Shown: in pieces, positions 38,472-46,631 of the stretch
How the letters are laid out: every line of letters begins with the position of its first letter
How positions within the stretch are numbered: the stretch's first letter is position 1
DNA from: Roseovarius nanhaiticus
Lineage (GTDB): Bacteria > Pseudomonadota > Alphaproteobacteria > Rhodobacterales > Rhodobacteraceae
NCBI RefSeq assembly: GCF_900156535.1
Contig: NZ_FTNV01000003.1
Coordinates: 186,001-250,000, forward strand
Direction: 5' to 3'
DNA length: 64,000 nucleotides
Notes under the pieces: model-generated
The model's input: the letters and a program-made list of their open reading frames with translations, nothing else
Database searches by the model: none
Told to the model about the DNA's origin: nothing
Position numbers and translations under genes: made by a program

Positions 38472-39554
38472 ATGAGCCACCATCAGACCTTTCCCTTCTG
38501 CATGGAGCGCCCCGCGCGGGGCGCGGTGTCCAACGATGCGGGCCGGTTCGAGCGCCATGCGCGCCGCTATGAAGCGGATGGCTGGGAGGTGCAGGAGGCG
38601 GCGCCACTGCGCACCCAGACCACGCTGGAAGTGCCGCGCCGGGTGATCAGTTACAACCGATCGCCGGATCTGCCCTTCGATCGGTCGATCAATCCCTACC
38701 GCGGTTGCGAGCATGGATGCATCTACTGTTTTGCGCGCCCGACCCACGCGTGGCTGGGCCTGTCTGCCGGGCTGGATTTCGAAACGCGCCTGGTTGCGCG
38801 GCCAGAGGCGCCCGACGTTCTGGCGCGCGAGCTGCGCCACCGCGCCTATACGCCGCGCACCATCGCCATTGGAACCAATACCGATCCCTACCAGCCCATT
38901 GAAAAGGTGCATGGGATCATGCGCAAATGCCTTGAGGTGCTGCGAGACTTTCGCCATCCGGTCGCCATCGTGACGAAGGGCACACTCATCGAGCGGGATA
39001 TAGACATCCTGTCGGACATGGCGCGGCAAGGTCTGGTGCGGGTCGGAATTTCGGTCACCTCGCTCGATGCGGATCTGTCGCGCAAGCTGGAGCCGCGCGC
39101 GCCCACGCCGCATCGGCGGCTGGCGACGATCCGCGCGCTCAGCGAGGCGGGGATCGAGGTGCGGCTGATGACATCCCCCATCATTCCGGGACTCACGGAT
39201 CACGAGGTCGAGGCGCTGTTGAAGGCCGGCCGCGATGCGGGCGCGATTGCCGCCAGCTGGGTGATGCTGCGCCTGCCGCTGGAGGTGGCGCCGCTTTTTC
39301 GGGAATGGCTGGAGACGCATTATCCAGACCGCGCGGCGCGCGTCATGGGGCATGTTCGCGGTATGCAGGGCGGCAAGGATTACGACAGCACCTTCGGCAC
39401 ACGCATGCGCGGAACAGGGCCCTATGCCGAGATGATCGCGCAGAGGTTCGAGGCCGGGCTACGGCGCTATGGACACGCGCGCAAGTTGCCGGATCTGCGC
39501 TGTGATCGCTTCAAGGCGCCAGCGCGCGCCGGGGACCAAATGTCGCTGTTTTAG
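38472..39554 (+). CDS. PA0069-type radical SAM protein
   Basis: A radical SAM enzyme related to spore photoproduct lyase-like proteins. About 360 residues from MSHHQTFPFCMERPARGAVS; the cluster motif is INPYRGCEHGCIYCFARPTH (CxxxCxxC), followed by IAIGTNTDPYQPIE, VTKGTLIERDID and a C-terminal GAIAASWVMLRLPLEVAPLF. The family is common but uncharacterised, and DNA repair has been suggested from the SplB likeness. The upstream LexA-type box supports a DNA-damage role. Upstream in-frame ATGs from 38418 lie before the predicted start of transcription. Confidence 0.85.
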   Translation: MSHHQTFPFCMERPARGAVSNDAGRFERHARRYEADGWEVQEAAPLRTQTTLEVPRRVISYNRSPDLPFDRSINPYRGCEHGCIYCFARPTHAWLGLSAGLDFETRLVARPEAPDVLARELRHRAYTPRTIAIGTNTDPYQPIEKVHGIMRKCLEVLRDFRHPVAIVTKGTLIERDIDILSDMARQGLVRVGISVTSLDADLSRKLEPRAPTPHRRLATIRALSEAGIEVRLMTSPIIPGLTDHEVEALLKAGRDAGAIAASWVMLRLPLEVAPLFREWLETHYPDRAARVMGHVRGMQGGKDYDSTFGTRMRGTGPYAEMIAQRFEAGLRRYGHARKLPDLRCDRFKAPARAGDQMSLF

Positions 39555-39557
39555 CGT

Positions 39558-39597
39558 GGCGCAGGCTTTTCGATGAAAAGCCTGCGCCTTTTTCTTT
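39558..39597 (+). terminator. Strong intrinsic terminator after the radical SAM gene
   Basis: A 14-bp stem (39558-39571 with 39575-39588) closes a 3-base loop and is followed by TTTTTCTTT. It begins 3 bp after the stop codon. In the other direction no T-run follows, so it does not obviously terminate the convergent methyltransferase gene. Confidence 0.92.
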
Positions 39598-39618
39598 GGA
39601 CAAGAAGATGCCCGCGGG

Positions 39619-40629
39619 TCAGCCGCCCCGGCGGCGTGTCCGGCGCGGAGCAGGGGCGTCGTCGCCGGTGCCGTCGATGGCCGAGGAAAATCCGCCCAGG
39701 GCCTCTGTGATCTGATCAAGCGTCGGGCGCGGGCCCTTGGGGCGCGTCTCGAGCGCAACGCGCATTGCCGACAAATGCTCGGCCATCGTGCCGCAGCAAC
39801 CGCCGATAATCGTGGCGCCCGCGTCGCGCGCGAGGCACGCGTATTCAGCCATCAACGCGGGCGTGCCATCATAATGGATGTGCCCATCGTGAAATTTCGG
39901 GATGCCGGCATTGCCCTTGGCGATCACGGGGCGCTCGGTGCCTTGTGCGACAAAGCCGAGAACCGTGCGCAAAAGATCTGACGAGCCGACGCCGCAATTG
40001 GCGCCATAGGCGAGCGGCTTGTAGTCCAGCGTTTCGACCATGTCGGCCATATCGGACGACGTCATGCCCATCATCGTGCGCCCGGCGGTGTCGAAGCTCA
40101 TCGTGCCGCACCACGGCATATCCGCCAGTTTGAACGCCTCGGCGGCGGCCTTGTATTCCTCGGGGGCGGAAATGGTTTCCAGCCAGAGCACGTCCGCGCC
40201 GCCTTCCTTCAGGCCTTCGGCCTGCTCGTGGAACATCTCGACCGCAATCTCGTGGGTCAGCGTACCCATCGGAGCCATGATCTCGCCCGTGGGCCCGACC
40301 GAGCCCGCGACGATCACGTCGCGGCCTGCCGTGTCGGCGACTTCGCGGCCAATTTCGGCAGACATCCGCGACAATTCACGCGCACGCTTTTGTGCGCCGT
40401 GCAGTTTCAGCCGCGAGGCATTGCCGCCAAAGCTGTTGGTCAAGAAGAGATCGCTGCCCGCATCGACGGCCATCTTGTAGAGCTTGGTGATGCGGTCCGG
40501 GTGCGTCTCATTCCAGAATTCGGGCGCGTCTCCGGACTCGAGGCCCATATTGAAAAGGTTGGTGCCCGTGGCGCCATCGGCCAGGATCCAGTCGCGCTGC
40601 GACATCATCTTGGAAAGTGCGTTGCTCAT
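39619..40629 (-). CDS. bmt: Homocysteine methyltransferase module (betaine--homocysteine methyltransferase-like)
   Basis: Zinc enzyme that methylates homocysteine to methionine using a methyl donor or methylcobalamin partner. About 336 residues from [20 protein letters not shown]; the zinc ligands are in [12 protein letters not shown] and [12 protein letters not shown] (the CC pair), with [11 protein letters not shown] and [13 protein letters not shown] between. The low-complexity tail ends RRTRRRGG. The separate B12-binding protein nearby suggests it is the homocysteine half of a split MetH. No methyltetrahydrofolate module is in the window. The frame can be extended to 40683. Confidence 0.85.
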   Translation of the reverse strand: MSNALSKMMSQRDWILADGATGTNLFNMGLESGDAPEFWNETHPDRITKLYKMAVDAGSDLFLTNSFGGNASRLKLHGAQKRARELSRMSAEIGREVADTAGRDVIVAGSVGPTGEIMAPMGTLTHEIAVEMFHEQAEGLKEGGADVLWLETISAPEEYKAAAEAFKLADMPWCGTMSFDTAGRTMMGMTSSDMADMVETLDYKPLAYGANCGVGSSDLLRTVLGFVAQGTERPVIAKGNAGIPKFHDGHIHYDGTPALMAEYACLARDAGATIIGGCCGTMAEHLSAMRVALETRPKGPRPTLDQITEALGGFSSAIDGTGDDAPAPRRTRRRGG

Positions 40630-40744
40630 CAAATCATCCAAATCCGCTGTTGCGCGTCGTGCTATCAGCCCTGCTTGTGACACGCGCGGGCGCGGGCCGC
40701 AAATTCATAACACGCATCAAGATGTCGCGCTGCGGCTGCGCACC

Positions 40745-40786
40745 GGCAGGGACCACAGGCCGGAGGCCCGTGGCCTGCGCCCTGCC
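40745..40786 (-). terminator. GC-rich hairpin after the DUF1476 gene
   Basis: GGCAGGG (40745-40751) pairs with CCCTGCC (40780-40786) around an inner stem (40753-40761 with 40765-40773, one mismatch). It directly abuts the stop of the DUF1476 gene. There is no T-run, so transcription end or mRNA protection is only suggested. Confidence 0.45.
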
Positions 40787-41101
40787 TCAGTTTTCGGCGA
40801 CCAGCTGCGCCTTGGCGGCGGCCATCAGCTCGGCGCGTTTGGCGCGGATCGTGTCGGCATCGGCCTTGTCACCCAGATCGGCGGCAACTTTGCGGATCAC
40901 GTCCTCAAACCCGGCCTCTTCGAAATCGGCCTTGATGACCTCGCGCACATAGGCATCCACCTCATCGCCGGTCTTGCCCATGAGGTCTGCAGCCCACTGG
41001 CCCAGCAGCTTGTTGCAGCGCGCCTCTGCCTTGAACTTCATTTCCTCGTCATGTGCATATTTATTCTCGAATGCGTTTTCGCGGTCTTTGAACGTGCTCA
41101 T
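40787..41101 (-). CDS. ATP synthase inhibitor zeta subunit (DUF1476)
   Basis: A 104-residue helical protein, [20 protein letters not shown], that inhibits F1-ATPase in Paracoccus and other alphaproteobacteria by inserting its N-terminal helix into the rotor. [20 protein letters not shown] and a C-terminal four-helix part ([20 protein letters not shown]) match the family. GAGGGA precedes the ATG. The longer frame to 41224 is not used. It is divergent from purC across about 180 bp. Confidence 0.92.
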   Translation of the reverse strand: MSTFKDRENAFENKYAHDEEMKFKAEARCNKLLGQWAADLMGKTGDEVDAYVREVIKADFEEAGFEDVIRKVAADLGDKADADTIRAKRAELMAAAKAQLVAEN

Positions 41102-41284
41102 GGGCGTGGTCCCTCTGTCATGATGGCCGGTAGTGGCTGGCGCAGAATGCGCCCTTTCAGATATGGCTGCACTCGCGCGCGACCGCAAGGGCGCTGCCTG
41201 CCCGCTTGCGGCAGCGCGGGCCATGTTCTACATACGCCCTATGACAGAGCGGGGCTGCGCCCCATTGGCAAGGACAGGCATATC

Positions 41285-42046
41285 ATGGCACGTCGCAAAA
41301 AGATCTACGAAGGCAAGGCCAAGACCCTTTATGAGGGCCCAGAGCCGGGCACGATCGTCCAGTATTTCAAGGACGACGCGACCGCCTTCAACGCCGAGAA
41401 GAAGGCCGTGATCGAGGGCAAGGGTGTACTGAACAACATCCTCTCCGAGTATTTCATGACCGGCCTCAACAATATCGGCGTGCCGACCCATTTCATGAAG
41501 CGCCTCAACATGCGCGAGCAGTTGGTGCGCGCGGTCGAGATCATTCCGCTGGAAGTCATCGTGCGCAACTACGCCGCTGGGACCATGGCCAAGCGCCTCG
41601 GTCTCGAGGAGGGCGCGCAACTGCCGCGCCCCATCGTCGAATACTGCCTCAAAGACGACAAGCTGGGCGATCCGCTGGTCACCGAAGAGCATATCGCCGC
41701 CTTCGGCTGGGCCAGCCAGCAGGATCTCGATGACATGCTCAGCCTCGCCCTGCGGGTCAATGACTTCATGGCGGGCGTCATGTACGGCGTCGGGATCAAG
41801 CTGATCGATTTCAAGATCGAGATTGGCCGCGTCTATGACGGCGATTTCCAGCGCCTCATCGTCGCCGATGAGATCAGCCCCGATAGCTGCCGCCTGTGGG
41901 ATATCGAAACCGGCCAAAAGCTGGACAAGGACGTTTTCCGCCGCGATCTGGGCAGTCTGACCGATGCCTACACCGAAGTGGCCAAGCGCCTCGGCGTGCT
42001 GCCCAAGGGCGCGACGCCTATGGCGCGTCCTACACTGATCAACTGA
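41285..42046 (+). CDS. purC: Phosphoribosylaminoimidazole-succinocarboxamide synthase
   Basis: Joins aspartate to CAIR in purine synthesis. The 253 residues begin [20 protein letters not shown] (nucleotide-binding), with [33 protein letters not shown], and the C-terminal [20 protein letters not shown]. The family length fits. The wider frame from 40484 runs through non-coding DNA and is not used. It is the first gene of purC-purS-purQ. Confidence 0.96.
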   Translation: MARRKKIYEGKAKTLYEGPEPGTIVQYFKDDATAFNAEKKAVIEGKGVLNNILSEYFMTGLNNIGVPTHFMKRLNMREQLVRAVEIIPLEVIVRNYAAGTMAKRLGLEEGAQLPRPIVEYCLKDDKLGDPLVTEEHIAAFGWASQQDLDDMLSLALRVNDFMAGVMYGVGIKLIDFKIEIGRVYDGDFQRLIVADEISPDSCRLWDIETGQKLDKDVFRRDLGSLTDAYTEVAKRLGVLPKGATPMARPTLIN

Positions 42047-42091
42047 TTTATCTCGCCTCGACCTCAATTCTGCGACCCAAGGATACTGCCC

Positions 42092-42322
42092 ATGAAAGCC
42101 CGCGTTCACATCATGCTCAAGACCGGTGTTCTCGACCCTCAGGGCGAGGCGGTGCGCCACGCTTTGGGCAGCCTCGGCTTTGACGGCGTCAATGCCGTGC
42201 GCCAAGGCAAGGTGATCGAGTTGGATCTGGCCGATGGTACCGATGAGGCCACGGTGAACGAAATGTGCGAACGCCTTTTGGCGAACACCGTCATCGAAAG
42301 CTACAAGGTGGAGATCCTCTGA
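42092..42322 (+). CDS. purS: Phosphoribosylformylglycinamidine synthase subunit PurS
   Basis: Small subunit of the three-part FGAM synthase (PurS, PurQ, PurL) used by this lineage. The 76 residues read MKARVHIMLKTGVLDPQGEA, HALGSLGFDGVNAVRQGKVI and ANTVIESYKVEIL, all typical. AAGGA lies 8 bp before the ATG. The stop overlaps the purQ start. Confidence 0.96.
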   Translation: MKARVHIMLKTGVLDPQGEAVRHALGSLGFDGVNAVRQGKVIELDLADGTDEATVNEMCERLLANTVIESYKVEIL

Positions 42323-42990
42323 TGCACGCTGCCGTCGTCGTCTTCCCCGGATCGAACTGTGACCGGGACTTGGCCGTGGCGTTCGAGCGGGCCGGCGCGC
42401 GCGTCACCATGGTCTGGCACAAGGACACGTCGATGCCCGAGGGCGTCGACATCATCGGCGTGCCGGGCGGCTTTTCGTTCGGCGACTACCTGCGCTGCGG
42501 TGCGATCGCGGCCAATTCGCCCATTTGCCAATCGGTCAAGGTGCATGCGGACAAGGGCGGTTATGTGCTGGGTGTCTGCAACGGCTTTCAGATCCTGACC
42601 GAAACGCGCGTTCTGCCCGGCACGCTTCTGCGCAATGCGGGGCTGAAATACATCTGCCGCGCCGTGCCGCTGACCGTCTCGACCGCCGACAGCCCGTTTA
42701 CCTGCGGCTACGAGGCGGGGCAGACCATCACGGTGCCCATCGCGCATCACGACGGCAATTACCACGCCGATGCCGAAACGCTGGCCGCCCTCAAGGCCGA
42801 GGACCGCGTGGCCTTCCGCTATGGCGCCAACCCCAACGGATCGGCCGATGATATCGCGGGCATCCTGTCGGAAAACCGCCGCGTTCTGGGCATGATGCCC
42901 CACCCCGAGCGGATGTCCGAGGCCGCCCATGGCGGAACGGATGGCGCGGCGATGTTCACGGGTCTGGTACGGCAGCTGGAAAACGCCTGA
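42322..42990 (+). CDS. purQ: Phosphoribosylformylglycinamidine synthase subunit PurQ
   Basis: Glutaminase subunit supplying ammonia to PurL. The 222 residues contain VVVFPGSNCDRDLAVAFERA, the nucleophile motif VLGVCNGFQILTE (Cys), and HPERMSEAAHGGTDG with the catalytic His and Glu. It overlaps purS (TGATG). purL is not in the window. Confidence 0.96.
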   Translation: MHAAVVVFPGSNCDRDLAVAFERAGARVTMVWHKDTSMPEGVDIIGVPGGFSFGDYLRCGAIAANSPICQSVKVHADKGGYVLGVCNGFQILTETRVLPGTLLRNAGLKYICRAVPLTVSTADSPFTCGYEAGQTITVPIAHHDGNYHADAETLAALKAEDRVAFRYGANPNGSADDIAGILSENRRVLGMMPHPERMSEAAHGGTDGAAMFTGLVRQLENA

Positions 42991-43044
42991 AACAGGCGGC
43001 ACAGCGTCGAAGGGCTTGAGGCGGCAGGAATGCCGCCGTAGCGT

Positions 43045-44841
43045 ATGGCGATGAGTGACCGCGATCCCAAATCGCCCGCCAAGGGCAGCCAGCGGCCTTT
43101 GCCGCCGCAGGCGGACACCCGCCCCACAAGTTGGCGGGTGCGCATCGCGCTGCTCATCCTGACGGCCATTGCCATCGCAACCGTATACGTCACGAACCAG
43201 CTGCTGACTGAGCGGTTCACGCAGAACACCCGCAACCGGGCGGAACTGCGTCTGGTGCTCTATTCGGGCAACCTGCTGAGCGAGCTGCGCCAGAACGCCA
43301 TCGTGCCGCAACTTCTGGCGCGCGATCCGGCGCTGATCTCGGCGCTGAATTCCAGCAATTATTCGCAATCTACGCAGCGCCTGATTTCCTTCGTGGATGA
43401 AATCGGCGCCGCTTCGCTGACCTTGCTGGACAAGGACGGGCGCACCGTCGCGTCCACGGACCGCAATTCGCTGGGCGAAAGCCATCGGTCGATGCCTTAT
43501 TTCGTGGATGCCACCCGGTCAAAAGATACGGTTTTCACCCTGATCCAGGACGAGACGGGCCGGTTCGACTTCTACTATTCGCGCCGTGTCGAAAGCCAGG
43601 GCAGTCTGATCGGCGTCATCATGGTCGCTGTCGATCTGCACAAATACGAACGCGCCTGGGCGGGCATTACCGATGCGGTGATCGTGACCGATACCGAAGG
43701 CCGCATCATCCTGTCGACCGAGCCGCGCTGGCGCGGCCTGACCGAGGCGCAGGCCCTGGCCGAGCAGCCGGTCAGCAGTGCGTTCGAGCGCGCGATCCAG
43801 GCCACCGCCGACTGGACACTTCTGCCTGCCGACGCCTATCTCAGCGGCGAGGCGGTGATGCGCGTCGAGGGGCGCGTGGCCTTTCGTGGCTGGCGCATCG
43901 CCAATTTCACAACCTTTGATTCGGTACGCGAGAAGGTGAATGGCGTCCTCGCGCTCGAAATCATGGGCTTCGCGATTCTGCTGGCGCTGGCCTTCTACTT
44001 TCTCAGCCGCAAGACGGCGGTGCGCATGGCGCTCTTTCAGCGCGAGTCGGCAGAGCTTCGCCAGTTGAACCTGCGTTTGCAGCGGGAAATCGCCGAGCGC
44101 GAAAGGGTGCAGGAGAACCTTGCCGTGGCCGAGCAGACGCTGGCGCAAAGCTCGAAACTGGCCGCGCTGGGCGAGATGTCGGCGGCCGTCAGCCACGAGT
44201 TGAACCAGCCGCTGGCGGCGATGAAGACCTACCTTGCCGGCGCGCGCCTCTTGCTGACGCGCAATCGCCCGGACGAGACGATGTCCTCCTTTCAACGCAT
44301 CGACGATCTGATCGAGCGGATGGGCGCCATCACGCGGCAACTGAAATCATATGCGCGTCATTCGGGCGATACGTTCGAGCCAGTAAATATAGGCGATGCA
44401 CTGGCTGCGTCCTTGTCGATGATGGAGCCGCAGCTGCGCCAGCGGCGCGTCACGATCAACCGCACCTTGCCGGACGAGCCTGTGATGGTGATGGGCGACC
44501 GCGTGCGCATCGAACAGGTGATGATCAATTTGTTGCGCAACGCGCTTGATGCCACGCAAACGGTCGACGAGGCGCAGATCGATATCGTGTTGGCGGCGGG
44601 CAGCATGGCGGTGCTGACCGTCCGTGACAACGGCCACGGCATCAAGGATTTCGACAAGATGTTCGAGCCCTTCCACACCACCAAGCAGCCGGGCGAGGGC
44701 GTCGGGCTGGGGCTTGCCATTTCCTCGGGGATCGTCAACGACCTAGGGGGAAGACTGACCGCGCGTGACGCGGCGGCGGGGGGGGCTGTATTTGAGATGC
44801 GCCTGCCCATATTGACTGAACAAACGCGTGCAGCGGAGTGA
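43045..44841 (+). CDS. dctB: DctB-like sensor histidine kinase
   Basis: A membrane kinase likely to sense C4-dicarboxylates. The 598 residues show TM helices at about 33-52 and 301-320 around a 250-residue periplasmic PDC/dCache sensor (LLDKDGRTVASTDRNSLGES, FDFYYSRRV). A coiled-coil linker then leads to the H-box SAAVSHELNQPLAAMKTYLA with phospho-acceptor His384, the N-box NLLRNALDA and the GVGLGLAISSGIV G-box. It ends 6 bp before the response regulator. A small GGCGGC hairpin (43020-43037) lies before the start. A second in-frame ATG is at 43051. No transporter gene is adjacent, so the ligand is inferred. Confidence 0.87.
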   Translation: MAMSDRDPKSPAKGSQRPLPPQADTRPTSWRVRIALLILTAIAIATVYVTNQLLTERFTQNTRNRAELRLVLYSGNLLSELRQNAIVPQLLARDPALISALNSSNYSQSTQRLISFVDEIGAASLTLLDKDGRTVASTDRNSLGESHRSMPYFVDATRSKDTVFTLIQDETGRFDFYYSRRVESQGSLIGVIMVAVDLHKYERAWAGITDAVIVTDTEGRIILSTEPRWRGLTEAQALAEQPVSSAFERAIQATADWTLLPADAYLSGEAVMRVEGRVAFRGWRIANFTTFDSVREKVNGVLALEIMGFAILLALAFYFLSRKTAVRMALFQRESAELRQLNLRLQREIAERERVQENLAVAEQTLAQSSKLAALGEMSAAVSHELNQPLAAMKTYLAGARLLLTRNRPDETMSSFQRIDDLIERMGAITRQLKSYARHSGDTFEPVNIGDALAASLSMMEPQLRQRRVTINRTLPDEPVMVMGDRVRIEQVMINLLRNALDATQTVDEAQIDIVLAAGSMAVLTVRDNGHGIKDFDKMFEPFHTTKQPGEGVGLGLAISSGIVNDLGGRLTARDAAAGGAVFEMRLPILTEQTRAAE

Positions 44842-44847
44842 CCCCAG

Positions 44848-46182
44848 ATGGCTAATGCGATGAAGATTGCGATCGTCGATGACGAGAAGGACATGCGCCA
44901 GTCGATCAGCCAATGGCTGGCGCTTTCGGGATACGACACCGAGACGTTCGCCTGCGCCGAGGACGCGCTGAAGGCGCTGGGGCCCGATTATCCCGGCATC
45001 GTGGTCAGTGACATCCGCATGCCAGGCATGGATGGGATGCAGTTCCTGAAAAAGCTGATGGGCACCGACAGCACATTGCCCGTCATCATGATCACCGGCC
45101 ATGGCGATGTGCCGATGGCGGTCGAGGCGATGCGCGTCGGCGCCTATGATTTTCTGGAAAAGCCGTTCAATCCTGACCGCATGACCGAGCTGGCCAAGAA
45201 GGCGACCCATGCGCGTCGCCTGACGCTCGACAACCGCGCGCTGCGGCGCGAGCTGTCTGATGGCGGGCAGCTGATGAAGAAGCTGATCGGCTCCAGCCCT
45301 GTGATGGAACGGCTCAAGGAGGACATCCTCGATCTCGGGCAGGCGGACGGCCACGTCCTGATCGATGGCGAGACGGGGACAGGCAAGACGCTGGTCGCCC
45401 ATGCCCTACATGCTGTCGGCGCGCGCGCGGGCAAGAAATTCGTCCTCGTCTCCTGCGCGGCCTATGAGCAGGACCAGCTCTCCAAGCGCCTTTTTGGCCC
45501 GATGAACCCCGAGGACAGCCGCCTGCCGGCCGTCGAGGAGGCACGCGGTGGCACTCTGGTGCTCGAGGATATCGAGGCGCTCAGCGACAGCTTGCAGGCC
45601 CGCCTGCTGACTTGGCTGAACGAAGAGGGCACACCGCCCGAGACGCGGCTGGTCGCCATCTCGAACCTGCAGGACGAGGGCAAGACATCCGAGGATGCGC
45701 TGCGCCCGGATCTTTTCTATCGCCTCGCCAGTCTCAGGATCACCGTGCCGCCGCTGCGCCAGCGTGGCGAGGATATCCTGACACTCTTCACCCGCTTTTC
45801 CGACCAGTTCGCCGATGACTACGGCTGCGACGCGCCGCAGGTCAGCGCACAGGAGGCGGCACAGCTTTTGCAGGCGCCGTGGCCCGGTAATGTGCGCCAG
45901 CTATTCAACGTGGCCGAGCGGGCGGTGCTGCAGTCGCGGCGCGGCTCGGGCACCATCGTGTCGCTGTTGATGAGCGATCATCAGGACATGCAGCCGGTCA
46001 TGACGACCGAAGGCAAGCCGCTCAAGGAATATGTCGAGGCGTTCGAGCGGATGCTGATCGACAACACGATGCGCCGCCACAAGGGCAGCATCGCCGCCGT
46101 CATGGACGAGCTGTGCTTGCCGCGCCGCACTCTGAATGAAAAGATGGCCAAGTATAATCTGCAAAGATCCGATTATCTTTGA
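44848..46182 (+). CDS. dctD: DctD-like response regulator lacking GAFTGA
   Basis: A 444-residue regulator with a receiver (phospho-acceptor Asp55 in IVVSDIRMPGMDG), an AAA+ domain with Walker A LIDGETGTGKT (about 171-181), Walker B-like GGTLVLEDIE and WPGNVRQLFNVAERAV, and a C-terminal Fis-type helix-turn-helix (GSIAAVMDELCLPRRTLNEK). In sigma-54 activators the loop between these carries GAFTGA. Here that stretch is LSKRLFGPMNPEDSRLPAVE, so the sigma-54 contact is missing. Rhodobacter NtrC is a known example of a regulator that lost GAFTGA and uses sigma-70. Confidence 0.85.
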   Translation: MANAMKIAIVDDEKDMRQSISQWLALSGYDTETFACAEDALKALGPDYPGIVVSDIRMPGMDGMQFLKKLMGTDSTLPVIMITGHGDVPMAVEAMRVGAYDFLEKPFNPDRMTELAKKATHARRLTLDNRALRRELSDGGQLMKKLIGSSPVMERLKEDILDLGQADGHVLIDGETGTGKTLVAHALHAVGARAGKKFVLVSCAAYEQDQLSKRLFGPMNPEDSRLPAVEEARGGTLVLEDIEALSDSLQARLLTWLNEEGTPPETRLVAISNLQDEGKTSEDALRPDLFYRLASLRITVPPLRQRGEDILTLFTRFSDQFADDYGCDAPQVSAQEAAQLLQAPWPGNVRQLFNVAERAVLQSRRGSGTIVSLLMSDHQDMQPVMTTEGKPLKEYVEAFERMLIDNTMRRHKGSIAAVMDELCLPRRTLNEKMAKYNLQRSDYL

Positions 46183-46631
46183 GTGAAACACGGTCAGCCA
46201 CGGCGCGTGCGCACAGGCGCACGCTCGACGCCGCAGCGCAATCGGCATTTTGCCCATTGTCATCGTGCCCCTCGGGGCTTTAGTGTGAGACGGTGGTAAT
46301 GCGCTCAAAATCGCGCGCCACTTGAGTTTCGCTGCGCAGGACACGCGTGTAGGCCAGAACGCCGGCACGTCCGCGCAGACCGATAGGGCCCTGATCAAAC
46401 AGGGCCGCACAAACGCCGGACATCTCTTTAGGGCTGTACCGGATACATCATGGGTGCCGCACAGCAGCGCCGGAGAAGAAATGCGATGACGCGCGCAGCA
46501 CAGAATGGAATTCTGGCGGGGGCACCGAATGGCGCCCCCCTTTGCGCGCCTGACTTCGCCACAATCAGACACCTTCTGCATAGCGCCGCCCCACCCGGGC
46601 GGCGGCTATTGCGTGGGTGCGAACGGAAAAC
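46183..46631 (+). promoter_or_regulatory. 449-bp leader region of rne with stable hairpins
   Basis: No gene is evident. A small GCCC-CTCG-GGGC hairpin at 46267-46278, followed by TTTA, may end the dctBD transcript. Further on, GGGGGC (46518-46523) pairs with GCCCCC (46534-46539), and GCCGCCC (46585-46591) pairs with GGGCGGC (46597-46603), 29 bp before the rne start. Such 5' structures resemble the leader by which E. coli RNase E controls its own mRNA, but the comparison is only structural. I could not assign a firm promoter. Confidence 0.45.

Noticed and set aside
40630-40786. SAM-II or cobalamin riboswitch before the homocysteine methyltransferase gene
   Set aside because: I looked for the conserved pseudoknot and the B12-box sequence and saw neither. 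Only a GC-rich hairpin belonging to the next gene is present.
43020-43037. GGCGGCA-GGAA-TGCCGCC hairpin as a translational switch of dctB
   Set aside because: The AGGA in the loop is about 15 bp from the ATG, too far for a normal ribosome site. It is more likely a weak terminator of purQ or chance.
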